The notes beneath the pieces were generated by a model. The model did no database searches. It saw only the letters and a list, made by a program, of their open reading frames with translations, and had not been told where the DNA came from. The translations under genes and the position numbers were made by a program. Of a DNA stretch of 64,000 bases, positions 34,301 to 43,054 are shown piece by piece; the stretch's first letter is position 1, and the number at the start of each line of letters is the position of its first letter. Source of the stretch: Cristatella mucedo (Eukaryota > Bryozoa > Phylactolaemata > Cristatellidae); the NCBI GenBank assembly GCA_009760855.2, contig WPIO01000062.1:1088001-1152000 (forward strand). The letters run 5' to 3'.

Positions 34301-37300
34301 GTATACGTGCCAGCCTTTATCTAGTGTTTTTGAGACGACGGGTGAGCTGCCGAGACTCCCGTCATACTAGCATTTTAGACAGCGGAGGGAGCGCATGGCT
34401 GCGGTACCTCCCTTAGGGCTTCAGTACTCATTTTTCACGTCACACGAAGCGCCCGAGCGCCCGATGGTGTAGCCCCTTCACCACCCTTTGCAATTTTATG
34501 GCCGGCTTTTCGAGCGAAGTTACTCCTCTTAAATCGATTTAGAGAAGGCTCGAGGAGTCTTCCCAACATTATCGCCTTCTCTTTCAAAGACTGCCGCCGC
34601 TCAACTCGTGCATTCGGAGCTGAGCCACTGATAGCGATGTCCCTGCATTGTCGAGTTCTTATCTGAGCCTGTCTGAGTATGTCAACTTCCCTAGACTCCT
34701 GTTGCTGTCAGGGCGAACTGGAGTGCGGGAAGCTCACTTCCGACGATTCTCGCTCTCTTAAGGCGACTGCTTTTCGGCTGGCGAAACCCGCATTTGCTGA
34801 GACCTTGAGCAGCGAGGCGGGTCCTCCGAGATAAAAATGCAAGGCACTCGCTCCGCATCGTTCGCCCATCGGAAAGACGACCTCGACCTCGGCCGCTTTT
34901 CTTCGGCTCGAGCTTTGCACGGCGTTTGGCCGATGCAACGTGGCGCCGCCAGGTCGAAGACGCGAGCTGACCGGAGCGCCACTCCTCGCGTCCTCTCCTC
35001 TGATCTCGGTCGCGGAGCACGACGTGGCAGGAGCCAGCTTCGCAAGCGTCCACTCGCTCCGCTCTCGAAGACCTCGACGCGGTGGTCGCACGCGCCCTTC
35101 GCACGCCGCCGCCACCGAAACGAGATTACAGCTCGTTTACGGCTTGTTTTCTTTCCCAGGTTGCGCCGCAGTCGGCTTCCTGTCCTTCCTGTGGGGCATC
35201 GAGAATCTTATGATCGTGGTCATACTGGCTGCGACGCGCTTCGTCATCGTCTGCTATCCGCAGCGAGGTAAGAGATTGTCGGCCGCCGGGGCGCACCCAC
35301 CGGAAGACGACCGGCCAGGGAAGTGAGCGTCCGCCGGAGACCCGCGTTTGCCGTCCGCCGCGAGACGGCCGCTCGGCGAGAGCAGCGCCCCTGGCGTCCG
35401 CTGCGTACCCATTGGCCTAGCAGGCTCCGAATACCCAATCATCGGGTGCTCGAGCTTCTTTGAGCCGGGCAATGGCAGAGGCTCGGCAGAGACGCCGTTC
35501 GGCTCACGCGACGGCCCTCAGTGACTTCCTCAGGGTATAGCAGCAGCACTGTGCCTGATTCAAACGGCATTATGTCATATCCAGTCTCGCAGTCACTGCC
35601 TCCAGGTGTCTCCTGCCACTGCCTGCAGCCTCGTTTCTGGCCGACGGCCGTCACTGCTCCGCTGCCGCTGAAGTCGTTAGAGCTGTTGCTGGTCTGCGCC
35701 GTGAATTCTTTTGCTTGGTCATTCTCCTTTCTTCGACGCGCGTGCCCCAGTGCCAATGTAGCGTACAATTTATTCGACGTTTAGCTTCACTTACACGCAA
35801 AGCTTAGATAGCACCTGGCTCAGGCAAAGTGCCGCATCAAGTGCACCGAAGCAGCTGCTGCATCAGATGCATCGACGCAGTGCCACATCACATGCATTGA
35901 TGTGGCCGACCGAGTCCTACGCTGAGGCAGTCAAAGTGCACAGGCCACATTGCTTAGTGATGCCTGTTCATGCATGCTGTTTATCAAGCATGATATTACT
36001 CACCATTCAATCGCATTTCCTTTTGCAGCAAATGTAAATCGCCTAGAAAGATATTGAGTTCTCTGGATGGGCTTTATCAAGTGCATTATTGTTATTATGC
36101 ATACTGTGGTCCTTCGAGGAAAGTCGCTCCTTCTTGTGCAATACCCTCAGCTAACTACCGTTGGATACTTGGCTCTAGTTCGGCCACTAATTAGGAAAGA
36201 TCAACGAAATTTGAGTTACGCGCTAATTTTACAACATTTTACTAGTTTATTTCAGATTTCGGTTAGATCATTGTTGATATACATGTCTATAGTTGCTCTG
36301 AAAACCAAGCTTCTGGACGTTTGATAATATGGGCAGCAGAAAATATCTAACAATAATCTGAGCTAGCGAAATGTGGCTCGAGTAGAGCTGAAAGTGCATT
36401 TCAAATTTTACTATGATCCGTTTATTATTGGCCAGGTTATGGAATTTAAAGGGTACAAGGCTACACAGAAATGAAGTTTTTAAGAGTCACAAGCATGCAC
36501 CTCAACAGCTTCACGCATACACCTCGATTTATCAAGGTTTAGAAATTTGGCACAAGAAACGTTTATACTGCCGAGATCTCTAAATTTTTTATTGTAGATA
36601 TTTTGCTTCCAGTTACATCCGGGTTAGACATAGTTCGTTTAAACCTGTTTTCCTTTTATATGGAAGTCGTTAGAACTTCGGATCCCAAGTTCAACATGTT
36701 TGTCTTTTGAAAGCTACCTTAAACAAGTATTCATTTTTGGACCTATTTTATAAGTATTTATTTTTCTTGACATTCCGCCTTGTTGTGCGTGATTATAGGG
36801 TACTTTTCATCTATTGATAATCATCTTTTTCAGCCTGTATGCAGTGCCTAGAAAGAGATTCAGTTATCTCTTGGTTCGCTAAGTAAATGTATTATTATTA
36901 TTTTTGATCTACTCTCTCAAATCAGGGTTCCTAACAAAAAGCCCAAGGCACAGCAAGCGCCGTTACCACCCTCTACATCCGACAGCCTCTAGCTTCTATG
37001 GGCGGTGTCCTTTGCAACGCGATAGCAATCTCCGGTACGGATGGCCAGCATTACAATGACGAGCGCCAGCGGTGGGCTCGCCGGTTATATTTTGGCAATG
37101 CTGGGTGCGGTGCAGCGTTTGCTCTGCATGCGTCATGTGCTTACTGCCCATCAGGGCTCGAGAATGCAGTCCGCCGGGTTTATTGGCAGCTATGTTATCT
37201 CTGCTCTCCGGACTGCAGGGTGAGCGAGGCCTCTCCTGATTGGTCGCGTTGTTGTGGCTCCGTCTCGGTAGTTCTGCTCTCGAAGCGCCCAGACCGCTGT

Positions 37301-38922
37301 GCTATTGACTCAGTTCTCAGCCCCAAAAAGGAACAACGAGTAAAGCACCGTGCTTCTTTTTAAGATAAAGCCCGTCGGTGCGACGTATCCAGCAACAGGG
37401 CTTGTAGAACGCTTAAGTGGCTGGTGACTTCTGTTCATAGTGCATACGGTGCAGCAACATTTTCGGCGCGGCAATGGCTGCTTTGAAGAGAAAGAGATGA
37501 TAAGCTGGCGTCGCGTCCATTCTAATTTGCAGAGTCCCGCCTGAACTTACGAACGACTGTCGGCGTTACAGTAGCGTCGGTGATCTACAGTATATTATGG
37601 TCCGCCATGCCCCTGGGCATTTGGGGATCGTACGCCCCCGAACCTTACGGGACAAGTTGCACGATCGACTGGGCAAACTCGGACAACTTTTCGTACGTGC
37701 TCTCCTCTTACGTGTTCGTTTTTCTCATTCCCTTTGTCGTCATCATCGGATGCTACGCCAGCATACACCGCGTGACGGTACGATCTTCCAAATCGGCTCA
37801 CACAGCGTCTTCAGGACGGCATTTCACTCCGTCTAAACCCATAGGCGGAGCGGCTAAGGTGACGGCTCGAAAGCGACTTCCTACTGCCAAGGTAACAGTG
37901 TGAATAGCTAAAAGGTGCGCGACCGAAAGACTAGCTTTTCACAATTCCAATAGTGCGACCTAGCAAACAAACCCCCTTCCTAGTGGGTCCCTTCAAATTA
38001 GGGTTGGAGCGAGGAGTGTACCAATTGTCGTTTGATCAATCCGCAGGCTCACAGCATCGTGCGTACAGAGCTTCTGCTTTATTTTATCATCGGCGTTGCC
38101 TTGGCTGCCAGGCATCGTGATTCTTTCAACTGTATTGTTAGTGGCTGTCATAAGGTACGATTACGTCGAGTCATTCTGATACGAATAGGAAGCCAGCAAC
38201 CGAGGGGTGCACTATACATACAGGTGTGCCATAGCGGTTCCCGCTGCATCCGAAGTCTAGCGATACGGCCATTCTGCTGCCACCACAAGTAGCCAGTCCG
38301 GGAAAGGTCAAGGTTAAGCGCGTATCAATTTTGCGTTACGCCTATTCTGTATGTTTATCGTTCGTTTTTTCTTACTTGCGAGCATATTAAGGTTGCTGAC
38401 TGGTCAATGACATTATTTCCTACGGAGGACTTTAGAGCGCTTGGAGGACAGCGAATGACGCATCCCTATTATCTAGCTAAGCGAAAGGGTCGGCTCGCCC
38501 TCACTTAGTGGCACTATCTCAAGTCTCTTTCGCTACAGCTCGGCATACTGCTCAGCGCGTCGTACTTCGTCTGCTGGTTCCCGTATGCGGTCGTCAGTTT
38601 CTGGGCTGCAGTGGCAGACGCGTCGACGCTGCCGCCTATTGCCACCGCTCTGCCGGTGATGCTCGCCAAGACGTCGGTGCTGTTCAATCCCATCCTGTAC
38701 CTACTGACGAACAGACGCTTCCGTCAGAGACTGGTGCAAATCAGTTCACCCCATCGCAGCAGCTCGCTGACGGAGACGAGTCAGAGCTCAAAGTCACGAG
38801 TCAAATCTCATGGCACGGGGCAGCAAGAGCGTTCCCAACCGCTAGGAGGCTACTCCAACAACACGACGCCCCCTGGCGGTTCGTCAGATTTGCCGCCGAT
38901 CGAGCCGCCCATGAGTATCTGA
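23129..38922 (+). CDS. Opsin (retinal-binding GPCR), five coding exons
   Basis: The join is 23,129-23,336; 23,974-24,159 or 26,582-26,767; 35,160-35,267; 37,533-37,891; 38,539-38,922. It gives 414 residues and the phases fit at every junction. A light-sensing G-protein-coupled receptor in membranes is expected. Seen: sequon NLT at 29-31; TM1 with N77; TM2 with D106; C133 and C210 for the disulfide; ECL2 as YAPEPYGTSCTIDW, where E204 aligns with bovine E181; V136 where vertebrate visual opsins have E113; TRF (157-159) in place of E/DRY; CWFPY (299-303); Schiff-base K331 in LAKTS; NPILY (337-341); helix 8 as NRRFRQRL; a Ser/Thr-rich C-tail. The ECL2 pattern and counterion point to a Go/peropsin/neuropsin-type or other non-visual class. 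The exact class needs a tree. Both versions of exon 2 fit, so at least two isoforms are possible. Confidence 0.92.
23337..23973. other. Opsin intron 1
   Basis: A 637-bp intron. A short remnant of a SINE-2-like tail (GAGATTAAGTTTTCTTTGGG, then CGCTATAGAAATTG) is at 23,464-23,500. Small ORFs on both strands have no recognisable content. Confidence 0.7.
23974..24159 (+). CDS. Opsin exon 2a (TM1 end, TM2)
   Basis: The acceptor is CTCTTTCTAG/GA; phase 1 in and phase 1 out; the donor is G/GTTCCT, a weak match. It encodes SLAINSLSTSSALGRRR, then LKPAEHFVLWLNVTDIG and FTFPFAIASFFARRWLFDGS. It is 186 nt, the same as exon 2b. Relative to 2b it has W101 for Ala within TM2 and DGS for GEA at the exit to ECL1. 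It is the less typical of the two versions. Confidence 0.8.
24160..24754. other. Opsin intron between exons 2a and 2b, first part
   Basis: No gene is seen. A short run with four CAGCAGGCC motifs is at 24,540-24,625. Confidence 0.6.
24755..25430 (-). mobile_element. LINE C-terminal relic in opsin intron
   Basis: It matches in antisense the pattern AAGGATTTGAGCTTAGT, GGCCTAAAAGTGACAGACAG and GCCAGTGCTAGTCGGCGAGA. This is the C-terminal coding region of the local LINE families. It is heavily decayed. Confidence 0.6.
25431..26581. other. Intron, CpG-rich with a TA microsatellite
   Basis: Bases 25,960-26,370 are very CpG-rich with (GCC)n. 26,388-26,429 is (TA)n. A 71-codon frame from 25,980 runs up to a donor-like GA/GTGAGC at 26,193, but its phase does not fit exon 2b, so it is not included in the gene. 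Confidence 0.55.
26582..26767 (+). CDS. Opsin exon 2b (alternative to 2a)
   Basis: The acceptor is TTTTTTGTGTAG/GG; phase 1 in and phase 1 out; the donor is A/GTACGG. It encodes FSLAINSLSIYSALGRQ, then KLKPVEHFMLALNIADMG and FTFPFAISSFFARRWLFGEA. LALNIADMG and WLFGE are closer to the general opsin pattern than exon 2a. Of 61 full codons, 44 residues equal those of 2a. Including both exons would keep the frame but duplicate TM2, so exclusive use is expected. Confidence 0.82.
26768..27056. other. Opsin intron, start of the 8.4 kb intron
   Basis: Nothing coding is recognised. The frame continuing from exon 2b stops at 26,880. Confidence 0.6.
27057..27240 (-). mobile_element. tRNA-derived SINE, family 1
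   Basis: The minus strand starts TGAGCCGTAATGGCTCACTA, with box B GTGGGCTCGAATCC, and ends in (TTTA)n. It lies in the opsin intron before exon 3. Confidence 0.9.
27504..28013. mobile_element. MITE with 43-bp terminal inverted repeats
   Basis: The left end AGCCTGATTTAGACGGTGAG (27,504) and the right end, read in reverse complement, AGCCTGGTTTAGACGGTGAG (28,013), agree over 43 bp with three mismatches. TTA stands on both sides (27,501-27,503 and 28,014-28,016). A 3-bp TTA duplication is typical of PIF/Harbinger elements, so a Harbinger-derived non-autonomous element is the likely class. It holds no transposase. Confidence 0.87.
28234..28316. repeat. (CT)n microsatellite
   Basis: About 80 bp of CT in the opsin intron. 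The Glu-Arg-rich minus-strand frame over it is an artefact. Confidence 0.95.
28595..28870 (+). repeat. Dispersed repeat, inverted partner at 36.5 kb
   Basis: Blocks such as CTAACCCGGATGTAA, GACAAATATGTT and TGTTGAGGTGCATACTTGTG match the reverse complement of 36,470-36,725. It is probably an old transposon fragment of unknown family. No coding capacity is seen. Confidence 0.7.
28871..31459. other. Opsin intron, no gene recognised
   Basis: No LINE or SINE is visible. A 133-codon minus-strand frame (30,355-30,756, containing RSDMTKNHPRSELRLAVQ and CDWLLDYYQAAVVLRRGAAR) is the longest non-repetitive ORF here. It has no recognised domain and I could not find splice partners, so it is left unassigned. 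Confidence 0.5.
31460..31610 (+). mobile_element. LINE reverse transcriptase fragment
   Basis: The plus strand reads TDGVPQGSILGPLLFSIYTQ, then PLRKVIKAHEIG, which is the conserved RT motif B region of CR1/L2-type elements. It is only about 50 codons long and abuts an antisense LINE relic. Confidence 0.8.
31620..32770 (-). mobile_element. Antisense LINE relic in opsin intron
   Basis: It matches the antisense pattern of the local LINEs: GAAGCGAGTTCCAAGGTTTG, AGGTCTCCAAAGGATTTGAG, CTGATTGCACAGGCCG, and AATCAAATCGGCAAGAGGGA at the YADD-side end. It covers the RT thumb to the C-terminus, with all frames broken. Confidence 0.75.
32771..33887. other. Opsin intron, no gene recognised
   Basis: The first ~200 bases may be further LINE relic. 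A 118-codon plus-strand frame (33,406-33,762) has no recognisable domain and runs into A/T-rich sequence. Confidence 0.5.
33888..34035 (-). mobile_element. SINE family 2
   Basis: On the minus strand the tRNA-like head (TGGCCCAGTGGTTAAGGTGC, then CTTGAGCTCAAGCCC) is followed by a degenerate LINE-like tail and (TTTA)n. It aligns with 14,403-14,554 and 60,836-60,985. Confidence 0.85.
34036..35159. other. Intron end, CpG-rich before exon 3
   Basis: Bases 34,740-35,150 are GC- and CpG-rich with long overlapping open frames on both strands. One plus-strand frame is open from ATG at 34,940 straight into exon 3. This could be a coincidence of GC content or an internal promoter. No separate gene is supported. 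Confidence 0.5.
35160..35267 (+). CDS. Opsin exon 3 (TM3)
   Basis: The acceptor is TTTCTTTCCCAG/GT and the donor is CGAG/GTAAGA; 108 nt, phase 1/1. It encodes GCAAVGFLSFLWGIEN, then VVILAATRFVIVCYPQR. C133 is the disulfide cysteine of TM3. The helix ends in TRF where most opsins have E/DRY. E146 sits one position after bovine E122. Confidence 0.92.
35268..35929. other. Opsin intron 3, first part
   Basis: The GC-rich part (35,268-35,520) has ORFs on both strands without recognised content. Near 35,840-35,910 a short degenerate tandem of CATCA/GCACTG-like units is visible. Confidence 0.55.
35930..36102 (+). mobile_element. 5'-truncated LINE tail
   Basis: Plus strand: GCATGCTGTTTATCAAGCAT, GCAGCAAATGTAAATCGCCT, AGAAAGATATTGAGTTCTCT, then GCTTTATCAAGTGCATTATT. 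Confidence 0.85.
36190..36730 (-). repeat. Dispersed repeat, inverted partner of 28.6 kb
   Basis: Bases 36,470-36,725 match 28,595-28,870 in reverse complement. A flanking piece (36,190-36,430, including ACGTTTGAT and GCATTTCAAATTT) seems to match 28,920-29,080 in direct orientation, which would mean one part is inverted in one copy. The direct part is weaker. Confidence 0.6.
36780..36906 (+). mobile_element. Short LINE tail
   Basis: Plus-strand pattern GCAGTGCCTAGAAAGAGATT, CAGTTATCTCTTGG, then AAATGTATTATTATTA. Confidence 0.75.
36907..37532. other. Opsin intron 3, last part
   Basis: No gene is recognised. Two overlapping frames (36,998-37,363 and 37,041-37,223) have no domain. Confidence 0.55.
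37533..37891 (+). CDS. Opsin exon 4 (TM4, ECL2, TM5, loop 3)
   Basis: The acceptor is TCTAATTTGCAG/AG and the donor is CCAAG/GTAACA; 359 nt, phase 1 in and 0 out. It encodes TM4 (VGVTVASVIYSILWSAMPLG), ECL2 with E204 and C210, TM5 (YVFVFLIPFVVIIGCY) and a basic Ser/Thr-rich third loop ending RKRLPTAK. The loop is about 45 residues, longer than in bovine rhodopsin. Confidence 0.95.
37892..38538. other. Opsin intron 4
   Basis: 647 bp with no repeat recognised. An acceptor/donor-bounded hydrophobic stretch at 38,069-38,154 is 86 nt long and would break the frame between exons 4 and 5. Confidence 0.65.
38539..38922 (+). CDS. Opsin exon 5 (TM6, TM7, C-tail)
   Basis: The acceptor is TCTCTTTCGCTACAG/CTC. 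It encodes LGILLSASYFVCWFPYAVVS (TM6), then TM7 with PVMLAKTSVLFNPILYLL. K331 is the chromophore-binding lysine. NRRFRQRL is helix 8. The cytoplasmic tail is rich in Ser/Thr (SSPHRSSSLTETSQSSK), typical of receptor-kinase targets. The stop is TGA at 38,920-38,922. Confidence 0.95.
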   Translation, partial: LGILLSASYFVCWFPYAVVSFWAAVADASTLPPIATALPVMLAKTSVLFNPILYLLTNRRFRQRLVQISSPHRSSSLTETSQSSKSRVKSHGTGQQERSQPLGGYSNNTTPPGGSSDLPPIEPPMSI

Positions 38923-39136
38923 GAGGTGTAGCTGCACAAGCAGCCGCTTTTGCTCGACATCGTAACTGGGCGCTCTTGCACGACATCGCTTCCGGGCCGT
39001 GTCGCACGCCACGTAATATGTCGGCATTGCAAAGAAGACACATACCTGACGGATACCAGCGTTCCAGAGGGCTTCGAGAAATCGTACTGTGCCATCTCAC
39101 AGGAAGCTCTAAGTGTGCGATCAGACAAATGCATAA

Positions 39137-39142
39137 AATAAA
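39137..39142 (+). promoter_or_regulatory. Polyadenylation signal AATAAA
   Basis: AATAAA is 215 bases after the opsin stop, with TG/T-rich sequence following (CTTGCTGTGCTTTT). It is consistent with the end of the opsin mRNA. Confidence 0.6.
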
Positions 39143-40439
39143 ACTGCACTTGCTGTGCTTTTACCGCTCTTTAGTTCATGACACACGATGATCATACGGG
39201 GAAACTGGAGAGCGTTACTGAAACGGCTATCGGCTGCAATGCCGACGCGATCCATTCAACGGGGCGAAATTAAACACGAATATTACTTTGCAGGACCTTT
39301 AGGTTTGGATACATTTGCTACAATTACAATAGGCGAAAGCATCCTTATGGAATGAGAGTTGACAGGCAGAGCTCGCAAGCAGATGAGCTTTTTCATTCAT
39401 CCGTAGATATCGCGAATATATGATGGGTAAGGAAACAGAAAATTCGAGATCATTTGAATTATGAACACTATTTACACCATTCATCTGCACATTTATTGCA
39501 GTGATTATATTATTCGCCAACATCTCTTCATTGGTGTACGCTTGCATTTCACAGCTAGATTTTCTCACACGCGAATTTGGATTATTTGCATAGGCAGTGT
39601 ATAATGAATGTCGATGTATAGTAAATCAAGACTAATGCCAACTTCTGCTACCGACTGCATATCTTGCTGAATTAGAGCTGCTTCTACAAGTTATTCTCCA
39701 TGCTCCAAGGCGCTTGCTATAACTGTATGGGCTATCGATTCTGTGAGGTCTGGCGTACACTATTCACGCTGTACTTGTGCTAAATACATTTATTTTAGCC
39801 TCTAAACATGCATTTTCGATAGCCTTGGTTGAGTTTACGAACTGAGGCTAGGAGAAGTACCATCCTAGTGGCCTTTTTCAATAATTTCCCCGGTAAGAAT
39901 TCTCTAAGTGTTGTTTTGGCAATTTTTGACACCTAGACGTACATGGCAAGTGCGGTAAAAAGGTAACCTATATGGCCACAAAAAGGTCGTGGCTAGGCCA
40001 TGGGCGTGACTTTTGGGTTTTCGTCAGTTCGTTAGGTTGTACTCAAATTCGCATAGCCTTATTTCAGGGTATGAGTGCCACTTTACATGCTAAAGCAACA
40101 AATTATGCAAGTTAGTTTCACAGGCAGTCCTCAGAGGAAGCTTAGCTTCTATACGGCTAAGAAGAAATGTTTATCGCCGCGTTAGTCAATTTCTGTGGGT
40201 GGCTATACGGGTTTTTAGATTATGAAGCTATTATGTAATGTCGGATCTTTTAAGGTCACTTCTATAGGCTACTAAATAAGCATTGTCTGCAGTGCTGGAA
40301 GCTCAGGAAGTCCTCACGGTATCCCAGAATTCTCAGAGAATCCAATCCAAACCGAGGTCGTTCAGCCATATCGTAGATACTGCAATAATTGGCGAGCAGC
40401 GCTACTGCTAGGATCAAGCCACGGTCACATTAGGTCAAG
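39143..40439. other. Intergenic, no feature recognised
   Basis: A/T-rich sequence with only short ORFs. No LINE, SINE or inverted repeat was seen. Confidence 0.55.
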
Positions 40440-40622
40440 GTGAGCCGTGATGGCTCACTAGGTAAGGCGGTTGCTTTTTACGACCTCGGTCCCGAGGTCG
40501 TGGGTTCAAAATCTGTAATCGGCGATCCTTAATCGCTGCAGCAAGCGGTGGTGATAGCCGTAAAGGCTCATCTGTCGCTATATAAAAGAGGCTGTGAAAT
40601 CAGCTAGCATGTATTTATTAGG
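40440..40622 (+). mobile_element. tRNA-derived SINE, family 1
   Basis: Plus strand GTGAGCCGTGATGGCTCACT, box B-like GTGGGTTCAAAATC (one change from the family), body with GCAAGCGGTGGTGATAGCCG, end near GTATTTATTA. Confidence 0.88.
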
Positions 40623-40679
40623 AAGCCGCCAGTAACGTTGTGGCAGCAGTCTATTGAAGGCCAATTTACTACACCCAGG

Positions 40680-40852
40680 TGTAGTAATAACAATACAAAT
40701 ACTATTATATGCATATACCTGCTTACGCTAGGTCAGCTGCTTTCGGATGTTACCACCAAACGTTTTGTAATGCTTTATATGCAGCCTCTGTAAATTGTCT
40801 ATAGAGAGATTCAGTTCTCTGATTGCGCTATACATATATATATATATATATA
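40680..40852 (+). mobile_element. LINE tail followed by (TA)n
   Basis: CAGCCTCTGTAAATTGTCTA, TAGAGAGATTCAGTTCTCTG, then ATTGCGCTATACA and a TA microsatellite (40,832-40,852). Confidence 0.7.
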
Positions 40853-40854
40853 AA

Positions 40855-42400
40855 GACACTGGAACGGGTCGTGGCGGACCAGCTGGACTCACATATTGAA
40901 ACCTCACACCTTGCTAATAAGTTCCAGTCTGGCTTTAGAGTTAATCACTCCACAGAGTCAGCATAGCTTAGGGTATACAACGACCTACTTAGGAATGCAG
41001 ACATGGGTAGAGTGTCTCTGCTTGTTTTGCTCGATATTTCGGCTGCTTTTGATACCATCGATCACAAAATTCTTCTAGAGCGCCTCTCATCTCGCCTGGG
41101 CATCACTGGCACTGCTCTGCAGTGGTTCAGGTCCTATCTCAGTGGGAGACTCCAGAGTACTGACATGAATGGACAAAGATCATCTGAGGTACCTCTTAAA
41201 TATGGGGTACCTCAGGGCTCCGTGCCAGGCCCAGTTCTTTTCACGGTTTACACTCTCCCTCTTGCTGATGTGATTGCCAAGCACAATCTAGGCTTTCACT
41301 TCTATGCGGATGACACTCAGTTGTACCTTTGCTTTGATCCCTCCCACCCTTCGAGCACCTCAAATTCTCTCAACTCACTTGCTGCATGTATTGATGACAT
41401 CCGCACATGGATGGCAGAAAATTTTCTAAAACTAAACGATGATAAAGCTAACTTACTAGTTATGTGCAAACCCAGTGTGATTCAGAAATTGGAAAGGCTG
41501 ATGCTCAAGATTGGCTCTGCCAGCATATATCCAGTTGAATCAGCTCGAAATCTAGGTGTCATATTCCAAAGCGACCTCTCGTTAGACGACCATATCAGCT
41601 CCACAGTCAAATCTGCCTATTTTTTGCTTCGTAAAATTGCTAAAATTCGGGCTTGTTCAGATAAGGATACCACGTCTAAGTTGGTCCATGCATTCGTGAC
41701 ATCCCGTCTCGACTTCTGCAACTTACTGCTTACTGGCCTACCAGCATGTGCGATCACGCGATTGCTGCTTGTGCAAAACTCTGCAGGTAGACTTGTCTGT
41801 CGTGAGCGTCGCAGTTGCCACATCACACCACGTCTCGCCGACCTGCACTGGCTACCAGTCAAGCAACGGATTGACTTCAAGGTTTTGTCGCTCACTTTTA
41901 GGTCCCTTCATTCTTTGGCTCCAGCATATCTCTCAGGCGTACTCCCCCACCAGGCCAAGTATCCTACCCCCCCCCCCCCCGCTTTTTGGAATCCAAGACT
42001 CTACCAATGCCTCGTACAAACCTCAAAGCCTTTGGAGACCGTGCATTTAGTTCCTATGCTCCCAAAGCCAGGAACTCCTTCCCGACTTGCGTCAGAACAT
42101 CCCCTGACTTGACCACATTTATACAGAACTTAAAAACACACCTATTTAGGACAGCATTTATGCCCTGTGATTCGTCCTTGATGTGCTTATGCGTGCTGAC
42201 ACTGTGCATGCTCCCAATAACCACACTTGCAGGCTGACCCTGTCCATGTCACCCCTAACCATGTTATTCATGTTGTTTATCAAGAATGATATTACTCACC
42301 ATTCAATTGGGTTTCTTTTTGCAGCAGATGTAAAGCGCCTAGAAAGAGATTGAGTTCTCTGAGGGCGCTTTATCAAGTGCATTGTCATTATTATTATTAT
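40855..42400 (+). mobile_element. L2/CR1-like LINE with well-kept RT
   Basis: 5'-truncated in ORF2. From 40,857 the frame reads LERVVADQL and FQSGFRVNHSTESA, then meets a stop (TAG near 40,963) where sister copies have TTA. The ORF 41,003-42,112 holds RT motif A (LLVLLDISAAFDTIDHK), motif B (GVPQGSVPGPVLF), the catalytic FHFYADDTQLYL, LNDDKANLLVM, the thumb block LADLHWLPVKQRIDFKVL, and a frameshift at a run of about 17 C (41,967-41,983). The rest of the C-terminus (NLKAFGDRAFSSYAPK) continues in another frame. The 3' tail at 42,325-42,400 is canonical. It is the youngest-looking copy of its family here but is disabled. Confidence 0.92.
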
Positions 42401-43054
42401 CCGGCTGCCGAACTGTCGGTACATTGGCCCACCCACCAGAGGCGCTGATGCATTATGTGGTACCGGCATAGACATATAGATGCCGATATTTTTTCTAGAG
42501 ACCGCACCGTCGACGTTTGCTCATCATGCGCGTTGCTACAGGTAACTAGCGGTAAATCCCCACGGCACGGAATCCAGTCGTACAATTAAGGGGCGCGGCT
42601 GCTAGCCAAATACACTTGACCTTGACCGCTAATTGAATCTGAGGGTGAGGCTGTAGTCGTCTATGCGAGAAAAAACGTCGCTCCGTAACCGCTATATGCA
42701 CTATGTGCGTTTGTAACAATAAGCAGTTCAGTTTAGCGTTGCTTAGCGTTTTTTTGCGTAGCCAGAATGATTGCTTTACGGAGGAGCGAACGCGGAAAGC
42801 AACAAACGCGGAAAGCAACAAATCGTACCTATAATGTGAGCTGATGCTACGCGATGGGCCATACTCGTAACAACATTCCATGTAATAGGCTCCATTAATT
42901 ACATAACTAGTCTCTTACCGCGAATCGAATGGGTGCTTTAAGTTTGCATGTTTAAGACCACCATCCATCGTACGAACGTCCGTGTTAGATCGTGAACAGA
43001 AGATACATTTAAGATGAATATCCAGACCATACTAACGCTTGCTCTACACTAGTA
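42401..43054. other. Intergenic, no feature recognised
   Basis: ORFs on the minus strand (to 111 codons) show no known domain. Confidence 0.5.

Noticed and set aside
37041-37223. 60-codon frame ending GFIGSYVISALRTAG near a GTGAGC donor, resembling opsin exon 1
   Set aside because: The donor phase is 2, not 1, and only GSY is shared with the true exon 1.
38069-38154. Hydrophobic stretch between AG and GT in opsin intron 4, as an extra exon
   Set aside because: It is 86 nt long, so it would break the phase 0/0 junction between exons 4 and 5, and the acceptor has no pyrimidine tract.
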